Part shown: piece after piece, positions 1-7,476 of the stretch
Numbering within the stretch: the stretch's first letter is position 1
Layout: each line of letters starts with the position of its first letter
Assembly: GCA_964539395.1 (NCBI GenBank)
Contig: CAZIIU010000066.1
Location: 1 to 13,941, forward strand
From: M55B112 sp964539395
GTDB lineage: Bacteria > Bacteroidota > Bacteroidia > Bacteroidales > GCA-2748055
Length of the DNA: 13,941 bases
Reading direction: 5' to 3'
The notes under the pieces: model-generated
What the model saw: only the letters and a program-made list of their open reading frames with translations
The model's database searches: none
Told to the model about the DNA's origin: nothing
Program-made: the position numbers and the translations under genes

Positions 1-54
1 CGTATGCCCGGTGGTGTGGGAGGACGGCGGGGGTGACCCCGCCTCCTACCCGAT
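1..54 (+). mobile_element. 3' end of a group II intron (end of domain V plus domain VI)
   Basis: Positions 18-51 fold into a long hairpin. The upper stem is 26-32 paired with 37-43, closed by a GUGA tetraloop (33-36). The lower stem is 18-24 paired with 44-51, leaving a single A at 48 bulged on the 3' side. A bulged A seven bases before an intron ending in AT (position 54) is the classic branch-point geometry of domain VI. The preceding CGTATGCCCGGT resembles the 3' strand of domain V. The catalytic core and any reverse transcriptase would lie upstream, outside the window. The strand follows from the order of the domain V and domain VI elements. A plain hairpin terminator of an upstream gene is the main alternative, but the bulged A and flanking motif favour an intron. 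Confidence 0.6.
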
Positions 55-99
55 TACCCGATTACGACAGGGTCGCGCCTTTCGGTTTTATGCTCCACG

Positions 100-1431
100 A
101 TGCGCGGCTCCGCCTATAATCGGCTTCGGCCCTACTTGCACAATACGACCTGGATACTCGTCGAGAAAGTTGTCGTCTTCGGGCTCGGCTTCTTCACGAC
201 CGTGCTACTGGCTCGTTACCTGGGCCCGCAGAGGTTCGGCACACTCGCGTACGCGACATCCCTCGTCACGCTCTTTGGCATAAGCGGGCACCTCGGCTTA
301 CACGGGCTTGTCGTTCGTGAAATAGTTCAGCATCCGGCCTCCCGGGGGGAAATACTCGGAACAACCGCGCTCCTGAAATTCATTGGTGTCTCCGTCGGCC
401 TTGCGGCGCTGGTTACTTACGCCGCACTATTCGAAGGTCTGAACAGTCCGGCCTTTATTCTGATGTCGGTAGCGGGAGCGGCTCTGCTGCTGACGCCGTT
501 CGACGTCGTGGACTATTGGTTCAATGCTTTCGTCAAAGCACGTTATGTGGCGATTGCGCGCGTCGGTGGCCAGATTGTCTTCGTCGCTACGGTACTGGTG
601 CTCGTGCTGTGTCAAGGCGACCTCGCCGTCTTCGGGCTCCCGTACCTGCTGCAGGCCGGCGTTGCCGCGATGCTCTTGCTCTTGCTGTTCCGGACCACCG
701 CAGGTATGCGTTTTAGGGACTGGCGCTCCAGCCGCTCGCAAGCCGGGAAGCTGCTGGGTCAGGGCTGGATCATCTATCTCGCGTCGTTCTTTGCCGTCAT
801 CTATCTGAAGATCGATCAGGTTATGCTGCGCTGGCTGTCGTCTCCCTCCGAGGTCGGCGTCTACGCCATCGCGGCGAGACTGTCCGAGGTCTGGTACTTT
901 GTGCCGTCAGCCATTGTCGCCTCAGTGTTCCCGAAACTGATCGAGTTGCGCGATACCGACAGGCGGCAGTTCTCCCGCCGCCTCCAGCAGCTGTTCGACG
1001 TTCTTGCGGTCCTCGGTATGGGGGTAGCCATCCTGGTTACGCTATTCGCGCCATGGCTGGTGCCATGGATTTTTGGCGCAGATTATTCCGCCAGCGTCGG
1101 CATCCTGGTCATCCATACCTGGGCCTCCGTATTCATCTTTATGCGGGCGGCGCTTTCGAGGTGGATACTGATCGAGAACGTACTGGTATTCTCCTTGCTG
1201 ACCCAAGGTCTCGGCGCGTTGTCAAACGTATGCCTTAACTATATTCTCATCCCGGCGCACGGTGGTCGCGGAGCCGCTTGGGCGACGCTAATATCGTACG
1301 CAGTCGCATCGTTTTTCGCTGTCGCGCTCTATGCCAGGAGCCGGGCGGTATTCTGGATGATGCTGAAGGCGTTGGGCGCGCCGGCCCGCTACCCACTGAG
1401 ATTCGTACTTGATCGGAAACCTCTGAGATAA
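100..1431 (+). CDS. wzx: Wzx-like polysaccharide repeat-unit flippase
   Basis: This 443-residue, very hydrophobic protein looks like an O-antigen/polysaccharide flippase of the MATE/MVF superfamily (RfbX/Wzx type). Such proteins move undecaprenyl-linked repeat units across the inner membrane. The N-terminus has the family pattern of a first membrane helix followed by LARYLGPQRFGTLAYA (residues 37-52). The central part has YLKIDQVMLRWL (235-246) and EVGVYAIAARLSE (251-263), both typical of this family. Many membrane segments follow to the C-terminus, and the length is normal. The ATG at 100 is the first that gives the complete first helix, although no strong Shine-Dalgarno is visible. The gene begins 45 bases after the presumed intron end. 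Only 7 bases separate it from the next gene, so the two are probably co-transcribed. The specific substrate cannot be deduced. Confidence 0.88.
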   Translation: MRGSAYNRLRPYLHNTTWILVEKVVVFGLGFFTTVLLARYLGPQRFGTLAYATSLVTLFGISGHLGLHGLVVREIVQHPASRGEILGTTALLKFIGVSVGLAALVTYAALFEGLNSPAFILMSVAGAALLLTPFDVVDYWFNAFVKARYVAIARVGGQIVFVATVLVLVLCQGDLAVFGLPYLLQAGVAAMLLLLLFRTTAGMRFRDWRSSRSQAGKLLGQGWIIYLASFFAVIYLKIDQVMLRWLSSPSEVGVYAIAARLSEVWYFVPSAIVASVFPKLIELRDTDRRQFSRRLQQLFDVLAVLGMGVAILVTLFAPWLVPWIFGADYSASVGILVIHTWASVFIFMRAALSRWILIENVLVFSLLTQGLGALSNVCLNYILIPAHGGRGAAWATLISYAVASFFAVALYARSRAVFWMMLKALGAPARYPLRFVLDRKPLR

Positions 1432-1438
1432 GCCCCAG

Positions 1439-2524
1439 ATGCTCAGGCGCTTCGTTGCAAAATTGCCGAATCCGATAAAGCGGATATTGCGCGGACATCG
1501 GAAGAACCTGCGCACGCTGGCGTTGAGAATATTCTCCGCTAACGGGTTCCTGGCAGGAATCTACTTCGCCTTCTTCTCGCGCCGCTTCCGGCGCGAACAC
1601 CTGGCCGTACTCAAGGGCCGGAAGCGCTACTATGACGATCTAGCCGGCAACCCGGTTAGTTCGCCCATGCTGCGCAGGAATACGCATCGGCTCGAGAAGG
1701 GTCTGATTATGCGCCCGCGGCGCCCCTTCTTCGCAGAAGGTTTCATCGTAGAGACCGTCGAGGCATACGCACGAGCCCGCGCTCTGCCGGACTTCTCCGC
1801 CGACGAACTGAAGTGGGCCTACGACGTTCTCACGCAGTATTTCTCGGTGGTCTCCGACACACCGGTCATCCGGAAAGCACGCGATGCGTTCGAGCGTGTG
1901 AATGCGGAACCGGCTTGCGAAGGTGCATCATCGCTTGCACGGAGCATACCGTTCGGCCGTTCAGAGAGCCCGCTGACGTCCATATCCTTCCAGGATTTGC
2001 AGCAGCTGTTCATCCGTCGGCGCTCTGTGCGCTGGTATCTGGACAAGCCCGTGCCGATAGACCTCATCCGCAAGGCGATCGACGCAGCGGCGCAGGCCCC
2101 CTCGGCCTGTAATCGACAGCCTTTCCGGTTCATTGTGGCTACCGACCCTGTTTGGACCTCGAAGATCGCGGCCTGCGCAGGCGGGACGGTTGGTTTTGCC
2201 GAGCAGCTGCCGGCAATCATCGTGGTGGTTGGCAATCTCGCCGCCTACCCCCTGGAGCGGGACCGTCACCTGATCTATATCGACTCGGCACTCGCATCGA
2301 TGCAACTCATGCTAGCCGCCGAGACGCTTGGACTGGCCACGTGCTCGATCAATTGGCCTGATGTGGAGTCCGCGGAAAGCAGGATCCAGAAGATTCTCGA
2401 ACTCCCATCATACGAACGCATCATCATGCTGATCGCGATTGGTTATGGTGACCCGGAGGGTGGCATTCCTTTCTCGCAAAAGAAGCAGGGTGTTCTACTG
2501 GGCGAGGAGTTTCCACGGCGATGA
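1439..2524 (+). CDS. Nitroreductase-family flavoprotein of a polysaccharide cluster
   Basis: The 361-residue product has a C-terminal FMN-dependent nitroreductase-like domain (about residues 180-345). Visible motifs are RRRSVRWYLDKPVP (193-206), the FMN-site-like APSACNRQPFRF (220-231), a helix rich in Ala/Leu at 281-300, and IGYGDPEG (334-341). The N-terminal ~180 residues are an extension carrying RRNTHRLEKGL (79-89), a motif I associate with nitroreductase-like proteins encoded in capsule and exopolysaccharide loci. The substrate is unknown; a redox modification of a sugar or of a polymer substituent is only a guess. The stop codon overlaps the start of the pyruvyltransferase gene (ATGA), so the two are likely translationally coupled and may act on the same product. 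The family assignment is secure; the role is not. Confidence 0.82.
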   Translation: MLRRFVAKLPNPIKRILRGHRKNLRTLALRIFSANGFLAGIYFAFFSRRFRREHLAVLKGRKRYYDDLAGNPVSSPMLRRNTHRLEKGLIMRPRRPFFAEGFIVETVEAYARARALPDFSADELKWAYDVLTQYFSVVSDTPVIRKARDAFERVNAEPACEGASSLARSIPFGRSESPLTSISFQDLQQLFIRRRSVRWYLDKPVPIDLIRKAIDAAAQAPSACNRQPFRFIVATDPVWTSKIAACAGGTVGFAEQLPAIIVVVGNLAAYPLERDRHLIYIDSALASMQLMLAAETLGLATCSINWPDVESAESRIQKILELPSYERIIMLIAIGYGDPEGGIPFSQKKQGVLLGEEFPRR

Positions 2525-3675
2525 TCATCGAGATTCGTGGGGCCGGGTTCAGGAACAAGGGCGCGGAGTTGATGCTGCTGGCGATACTGGAGCGGCTACA
2601 GCAGGCAGCGCCGGACGCCTTGATAACGATGACGCCTAGCGGCCCCGCCGGTGACCGGCCGTTCCGAAAACTCGTGAGACTGGGGATCTACCCCAAGGTG
2701 TCGCTGGTGCGACATCGAGTGGAATTCGCCGATTCGGCGACTATTGTGCCGAAGCGTATCCGGGAGCGGTATGGCCTCGTGCTCGATAGAGAGGTCGACG
2801 TCGTCCTCGACGCGTCCGGATTCGCATACAGCGACCAGTGGGGCGGTGCTGCCGCGATCGAACTCGAACGTGCAAGTCGACGCTGGAAACGTCAGGGGAC
2901 GCGGATCATCTTGCTGCCGCAAGCCTTCGGGCCCTTTGATAATCCCCAGATTCGCGCCAGCATGAAGCGTGCGCTGAATAACGCCGATCTCGTGATGCCG
3001 AGGGATGACGTATCCTACCAACATGTGAAGGAGCTCATCGGGGAACGCGAGACTGTCCGCCAGTTTCCGGATTTTACCAATCTGGTGGACGGTACCGTGC
3101 CGGACTGGTTCGATCCGCATTCCCTGCAGGTGGCGATCGTGCCGAACAGCCGCATGCTGGACAAGACCGGATCATCGGTTAGCAGAGGGTATCTGACTTT
3201 CCTGGCGACGTGGGTCCGCCAACTTCAAGTGCGCGATTTACGCCCTTTCCTGCTGGTACACGAGGGCGCTGATGATGAACGGCTCGCCGTACGGGTTTCG
3301 GAGACGTGTGGCGGTATCCCGATCATTCGGGATCAAGACGCCCTTGCTATCAAAGGTATACTCGGCGCCTGCCGCGCGGTGGTCGGGAGTCGTTTTCATT
3401 CGTTGGTCAGCTCGTTGAGCCAAGGCGTGCCTTCCGTCGCGACGGGCTGGAGCCACAAGTATGTCGAGCTCTTCCGCGACTACGGTTTTGCGGACGGCGT
3501 CATGTCGACTGACGATGGTGCGCAGCGTATTGAAGAGATGATGGAACGAATCATCGACGGAAAGGCGGCCGGCGAGATCAGGGCAGCGCTGCAGCATCAC
3601 TCGGCGCGACTGAAAGAAAAAAGCAGGAAGATGTGGTCGGCGGTCGAAGAGACCATGGGTCTCGTTCGCATTTGA
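2521..3675 (+). CDS. Polysaccharide pyruvyl transferase family protein
   Basis: The 384-residue product matches the polysaccharide pyruvyl transferase family (PF04230 type), which transfers pyruvate from phosphoenolpyruvate to sugars as a ketal. The N-terminus GAGFRNKGAELML (7-19) corresponds to the family's Gly-rich opening. Residues 94-108 (VVLDASGFAYSDQWG) and LLPQAFGPF (131-139) fit the first Rossmann-like half. The C-terminal half has GSRFHSLVSSLSQGVPSVAT (289-308) followed by SHKY (311-314), the most diagnostic block of the family. The length is normal and I see no lesion. The ATG at 2521 overlaps the preceding stop by 4 bases. Downstream lies the decayed gmd/fcl region, so this gene now ends the first intact block. 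The acceptor sugar is unknown, and some family members act in other ketal or pyruvate chemistry. Confidence 0.87.
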   Translation: MIIEIRGAGFRNKGAELMLLAILERLQQAAPDALITMTPSGPAGDRPFRKLVRLGIYPKVSLVRHRVEFADSATIVPKRIRERYGLVLDREVDVVLDASGFAYSDQWGGAAAIELERASRRWKRQGTRIILLPQAFGPFDNPQIRASMKRALNNADLVMPRDDVSYQHVKELIGERETVRQFPDFTNLVDGTVPDWFDPHSLQVAIVPNSRMLDKTGSSVSRGYLTFLATWVRQLQVRDLRPFLLVHEGADDERLAVRVSETCGGIPIIRDQDALAIKGILGACRAVVGSRFHSLVSSLSQGVPSVATGWSHKYVELFRDYGFADGVMSTDDGAQRIEEMMERIIDGKAAGEIRAALQHHSARLKEKSRKMWSAVEETMGLVRI

Positions 3676-3700
3676 TAGCGTCGCTCGACGAACGCCGGGG

Positions 3701-3827
3701 CACACAAAAAATGCTCTCATTTCGCCGTTATCTGGCATCACGGCTGTCGTCTTGTCGAGATTCTGCTCAGCGCCGGCGACGAGGTACACGGGACGCAGGC
3801 GTTCAACCGGGAACATATCGCTCCACG
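3701..3827 (+). pseudogene. gmd: Remnant of the 5' end of gmd (GDP-mannose 4,6-dehydratase)
   Basis: No intact frame exists, but two adjacent frames together read like the N-terminal Rossmann fold of GDP-mannose 4,6-dehydratase. The frame at 3701 gives TKNALIS then SGIT, corresponding to the family's opening ALI-GITGQDG. The frame at 3748 continues RLVEILLSAGDEVHGT and FNREHI, matching the second strand and the start of the following segment. The start codon is lost (CAC where ATG is expected), the GQDG part is deleted, and all codons after about the 40th are missing. The remnant runs directly into the fcl remnant, reproducing the usual gmd-fcl order. Intact Gmd would make GDP-4-keto-6-deoxy-mannose from GDP-mannose. 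The identity of so short a piece is less certain than that of its neighbour; another nucleotide-sugar dehydratase is possible. Confidence 0.6.
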
Positions 3828-4406
3828 ATGAGGATTGTCGCTTCATCCTTCAACACTGCGAAATGGTGTATGGCTGCGGCCCGATACGAATCATCAGCGT
3901 GTCCAGCCCGGTAAGAGCTAGAATTTCGCTGCGGAGGTGGTACACGATGTCTGTTGCTTCGGAGCCAAGATGGATGGGATCCATGCAAGCAACATATTGC
4001 CGGCCGAGTTCATCTATGACAATCTGATGGTCGAGACGCCAACTCTATATTTTGCGTTCAAAACCGGCTAAGGAAGCGCGTGATCTTGGGCCGCAGTTGC
4101 ATCGATCGACAGCACGGACTAGAGCCGATGCGACACGCGCGCTGCTCAGGGACCGTCCCGGACAATAGACCAACGCGAAATGTGCGATCGACAGGATGAC
4201 GAGGATCAAACTCTCCGTGAGGCTACAAATGTAAGCACCGGGACCGCCACGGTGTCGAATAGCACAGTACAATGCCGACGATTCTGCACAGGCCCTATGA
4301 CAAGTCTCTTGCCGAGAGGAATGATGCTATTCCTGCGCTCGTTTCCAGTTTTCGCGAGGCAAAGACTGCGTCCGCGCGAAAGGTGCTAGGCAGCGCAGGC
4401 ACATGA
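3828..4406 (+). pseudogene. fcl: Decayed fcl/wcaG (GDP-L-fucose synthase), frameshifted and truncated
   Basis: Pieces in successive frames align in order with GDP-L-fucose synthase. An ATG at 3828 opens MRIVAS (family MKIxVxG) and ends at a TAA at 3912. The frame at 3922 gives FAAE, then AKMDGIHASN and PAEFIYDNLMVET (family AAKVGGIxANN, PAxFIYxNLMIE), ending at TAA 4069. The frame at 4068 gives RVILGRSCID (family LGSSCIYP). The frame at 4169 gives TNAKCAIDRMTRIKL (family TNEPYAIAKIAGIKL). The frame at 4272 gives MPTILHRPYDK and PALVSSFREAKTA (family MPTNLYGPxDN, PALIRxFHEAK). The catalytic Tyr and Lys of the YxxxK motif have become Cys (4181) and Arg (4193). The C-terminal quarter is absent, and the last frame stops at TGA 4404, overlapping the next gene's start. 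This pseudogene accounts for most of the otherwise gene-free stretch between 3676 and 4402. Confidence 0.87.
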
Positions 4407-5677
4407 TAAAAGTCGTCCATCTGATCGCAGGTCGTCTTAACGGGGGTGCTGCCCGCGGTGCATATTGGCTTCATCGCGCGTTGCTCGACGTGGGTATCGA
4501 GTCGAAAATTCTCACGAACGCCAGGGACGATCTTGATGATGTCGATGTTATATCGGTCAATAGATCCCTAAATAGCCGGCTCGGTTTCGCCATGCGACGC
4601 GAGGTGAGTCGACTACCGATCAAGTTATATGGCACCGAGCTGCCCGTAGCATTCAATACCGGATTCGATGGTATAGACTTTACGAAGCATCCTGTATACG
4701 AGTCTGCCGATCTCGTTCATCTGCACTGGATCAATGGCCTGGCCAGCATACGCTCGCTCGGAAAAGTAACCAAGCCGATTGTCTGGACGCTCCGTGACAT
4801 GTGGCCCTTTACCGGTGGCTGCCATCATTCGCTCGATTGCGATCGGTATACTGAATCCTGCGGTCGCTGTCCACAGCTTGGCAGTAGCCGCGATAGGGAT
4901 CTGACGAGCTTTGTGCTACGTCACAAGCAGGCATACGTACCAAAGCATATGCGGGTTGTTGGTATTAGTCGCTGGATTTCGGCATGCGCAAGCCGTTCAG
5001 CCCTTTTCCGCGACCACAGCATCTCGACAATCAGCAATAACGTCGACACCAATCTGTTTGCCCCGCTCAAGAAGAGGGTTGCGAGGCGCCAACTTGCCGT
5101 CCCGGATGATCGCAGGATCATTCTAGTTGGAGCGCAGGACATTACGAGTATCTATAAAGGCTTCGACCTGTTCGTCGATGCGCTCAGGGAATTGCGCGGT
5201 GAGGACTTTCGTATTATCGCTTTCGGCAAATTTGGCAATGTGATTCCTGAGTCGCTCGGCTTTCCTGTTACCTACCTCGGCTTTTTATCAGATTCCGAGA
5301 GCCTGCGCGTGGCCTACAGTGCTGCCGATGTGTTTGTTGCGCCGTCCCGCGCTGAAGCATTCGGCAAGACGCTGGCGGAAGCCATGTCGTGCGGTACACC
5401 AGTGGTCAGCTTCAACGCTACAGGCCCTAGGGACATCGTTGTGCACAAACGCTGCGGGTACAAGGCCATTCCATTTGAGCCGGTCGACCTCGCGCGGGGC
5501 GTCCGTTGGGTGCTTGCCCAAGACTATGATGCTTACCAGGAGCTGTGCCGCAGTGCGCGCGAACGAGCCAGACGAAACTTCGATTCTCGGGTTATCGCCC
5601 GGCAGTACGCCGCGATATATCGCGAAATACTGGGTATGAGAGACACAGTCCCCACAGGCGCAGTCGAGGTCGTTTAA
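4403..5677 (+). CDS. Family-4 (GT-B) glycosyltransferase
   Basis: The 424-residue product is a GT4-type retaining glycosyltransferase that would add a nucleotide-activated sugar to the lipid-linked repeat unit at the cytoplasmic membrane face. The N-terminal domain starts MIKVVHLIAG with a Gly-rich loop (residues 14-19) and carries DLVHLHWING (103-112). It also has the subgroup block DMWPFTGGCHH (132-142), followed by four cysteines in all (140, 146, 153, 156). The C-terminal domain has the donor-site EX7E motif with E318 and E326 in SRAEAFGKTLAEAMSCGTPV (315-334). Length is normal. The ATG at 4403 overlaps the TGA of the fcl remnant, probably a relic of translational coupling. No strong Shine-Dalgarno is visible. 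It overlaps wzy by one base (TAATG). The cysteine-bearing block is shared with WcaC-like transferases, but donor and linkage cannot be read from sequence. Confidence 0.88.
   Translation: MIKVVHLIAGRLNGGAARGAYWLHRALLDVGIESKILTNARDDLDDVDVISVNRSLNSRLGFAMRREVSRLPIKLYGTELPVAFNTGFDGIDFTKHPVYESADLVHLHWINGLASIRSLGKVTKPIVWTLRDMWPFTGGCHHSLDCDRYTESCGRCPQLGSSRDRDLTSFVLRHKQAYVPKHMRVVGISRWISACASRSALFRDHSISTISNNVDTNLFAPLKKRVARRQLAVPDDRRIILVGAQDITSIYKGFDLFVDALRELRGEDFRIIAFGKFGNVIPESLGFPVTYLGFLSDSESLRVAYSAADVFVAPSRAEAFGKTLAEAMSCGTPVVSFNATGPRDIVVHKRCGYKAIPFEPVDLARGVRWVLAQDYDAYQELCRSARERARRNFDSRVIARQYAAIYREILGMRDTVPTGAVEVV
5666..5670 (+). promoter_or_regulatory. Ribosome binding site that fixes the wzy start
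   Basis: GAGGT lies 6 bases upstream of the ATG at 5677, whose first base is the last base of the preceding gene's TAA. This supports starting wzy at 5677 rather than at the in-frame ATG at 5545, which would overlap the glycosyltransferase by 133 bases and add 44 residues unlike a membrane protein N-terminus. Confidence 0.6.
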
Positions 5678-6891
5678 TGCTGTCGCAGCAGAGAACGCTC
5701 GCTTTCCTCATGGCATTCAGTCTTGTCATGATCAGCCCCGTTTTTGCTCACGCCGGAGTCAGGGGAATTTTCCTTGCCGCCTGTTCAACCGCGGTGCTAT
5801 TGGTCGTTTTTCACGGCAAGGATCTCGGGCTCCAGCGCTGGTTCTTACTGATCTCCGTAGCAACCGTGCTGTCTGCGTTCGTCCCGGCGTTCTACTGGGA
5901 GGACCCGCGGTATATCCTGTCGCCAATTTTCCTCGTCTATTCCCTGTTCCTTCTACAACTGGCCGATGGTCGAGCCATAGGCGGCTTCATATCAATTGTC
6001 ACTGCGTTAATGTTCGTGTTGCTCCTTGGAGCAACCTTCGGCTTTATTCTGGCGCTTAATGGCGTGCCCCCTTTGCTCGATATTCCGAATGGTGACGGCC
6101 GCCCTAACTACCTGTTCTATACTACGTTCACCAACTCTTGGTGGGGCCGGATCATTCGACCAGCGGGTATATATGACGAGCCTGGCGCCTTTAGCTTCAT
6201 GATCTGCGGAGTCGCAGCACTTCGACATATTCACGGTCGGGATTCACGAGTCACTCGGGCGCTGCTGGGTATGGGCTTCGTTACATTGAGTCTCGCACAT
6301 CTGGTATATGTCCTTTTCCATGCAGCCGCCGAGAAGCTGAGCCTGCGCAATATCGCCGGCATCGGGGCGATCCTGGTACCATTCATCCTGATTGTTGGTT
6401 ACCTCGGCGGCGGCGAGATCATTGAAAAACGGCTGCTGGGACGATTATCGATTACCGAAACGGGCGAGGTCGTCGGTGATAACCGGACTACCCGTTTCTG
6501 GAACGCGGTCGAACACATGAGTAAGCACCCGAGGTCGATCCTGCTGGGTGCTGACCCGATCTGCCGATTCGATCCTGTGAAATGCGCCGAGAAGTACCCA
6601 GTCATGGGCGAGAATCCACTGTCGCCACTGGTCATGCAGGGGCTATTCGTCAGCTGGCCGTATTATACGGCGATCGCCATCCTTTTTTTTGCGCCCTTTC
6701 TCGGTCGTGACTATGTCGTAGCATTTGGGATCGGCGTGCTATTCCTACAGCGGCCATATCTTCTGAACCTAGGCTATTCCCTGATCGGCTGCCTCGTTGT
6801 TGCTGTCACACTCCAGGGTGTAGGCGCGCGACGACGCCACCGGCATGCGGCCCCCTTTCCACTGAATTTGCGGCGGATAGCAGAGCCTTGA
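5677..6891 (+). CDS. wzy: Wzy-like O-antigen/exopolysaccharide polymerase
   Basis: Starting at 5677 the product has 404 residues and is a polytopic membrane protein with roughly ten hydrophobic segments, the usual size and shape of Wzy. Wzy polymerises lipid-linked repeat units on the periplasmic side of the inner membrane. Supporting motifs are RPAGIYDEPGAFSF (161-174), the polymerase pattern R-x-GxxxEPG, and a large hydrophilic loop (about 246-325) with GDNRTTRFW (267-275) and GENPLSPLV (311-319), typical of the catalytic periplasmic loop. The C-terminal ~25 residues are basic and probably cytoplasmic. Wzy sequences diverge strongly, so the call rests on topology, these motifs and the company of wzx and glycosyltransferases. 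An O-antigen ligase-like protein is the alternative. The next (broken) gene begins 46 bases on. Confidence 0.8.
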   Translation: MLSQQRTLAFLMAFSLVMISPVFAHAGVRGIFLAACSTAVLLVVFHGKDLGLQRWFLLISVATVLSAFVPAFYWEDPRYILSPIFLVYSLFLLQLADGRAIGGFISIVTALMFVLLLGATFGFILALNGVPPLLDIPNGDGRPNYLFYTTFTNSWWGRIIRPAGIYDEPGAFSFMICGVAALRHIHGRDSRVTRALLGMGFVTLSLAHLVYVLFHAAAEKLSLRNIAGIGAILVPFILIVGYLGGGEIIEKRLLGRLSITETGEVVGDNRTTRFWNAVEHMSKHPRSILLGADPICRFDPVKCAEKYPVMGENPLSPLVMQGLFVSWPYYTAIAILFFAPFLGRDYVVAFGIGVLFLQRPYLLNLGYSLIGCLVVAVTLQGVGARRRHRHAAPFPLNLRRIAEP

Positions 6892-7410
6892 GTGATTTTG
6901 TGGTACCTGCTCGACATCGGGCAGCAATCATAAAGAAATGACCAGCAGTCTTACGAAAGTGGCGCTCGCGCTTCCGGCCGTCGATCTGATACTGATCTTG
7001 TTCGTGTTACCGGCTGCACTGGTCCTGAAGTTGTATCGCCGTTTCGGCTCGGTGCGCGTACCGTTGACAACGTCGGTACTGAAACGATTCGGCGTATTTC
7101 CCGTACGGAATCATTATCACGAACCGCTTTTTGATGACCGTCGGTTGACCAAGCCTTTGAGTGCCCCGCGGGCTTTGCCAGGAATTGACTTCAAGATCGA
7201 AGAACAGCTGGAACTCTTATAACAGCTTGGCTACGCAGAGGAGTTTCAGCGGTTTTGTGGAATCGGAGAAAGACAATCCGTACGACGCGGCTTTTGGATT
7301 GGAGCAAAAGAGTTTCCAAAGCGGCGACGGGGAGTTCCTGTATCAATTCATACGGCATTACATGCCGAGGAAGGTCGTCGAGATCGGCGCTGGCAGCTCT
7401 ACCAAGATTG

Positions 7411-7414
7411 CTAG
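7411..7414. repeat. Left copy of the IS701-family target duplication, CTAG
   Basis: CTAG at 7411-7414 is repeated at 8898-8901 immediately outside the two inverted repeats. A 4-base YTAR-type duplication is what I know of the IS701 family. Joining the two flanks through one CTAG keeps the methyltransferase frame open at this point (KIA-R-KALTQ). Confidence 0.8.
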
Positions 7415-7431
7415 TACTACTGTGTTAGAAA
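7415..7431 (+). repeat. Left terminal inverted repeat of the IS701-family element
   Basis: TACTACTGTGTTAGAAA matches the reverse complement of 8881-8897 except at one base (G versus T at the 14th position). Confidence 0.9.
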
Positions 7432-7476
7432 ATAGGGTATTATGGTGGCCTCTTCAAGTGTTTTGTGAGGTTTGCC

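Noticed and set aside
11..283. Short plus-strand frame covering the intron end and the start of wzx.
   Set aside because: It crosses the structured intron end and overlaps wzx in another frame, with no familiar domain.
3752..4027. Short frames at 3633-3914, 3752-4027, 4045-4272 and 4180-4389 as possible small genes in the gap.
   Set aside because: The region is explained by decayed gmd/fcl sequence spread over several frames; none of these short frames alone has a coherent product.
5545..5676. Upstream ATG extending wzy by 44 residues.
   Set aside because: It would overlap the glycosyltransferase by 133 bases and the added residues are basic and non-hydrophobic; the ATG at 5677 has GAGGT at a good distance.
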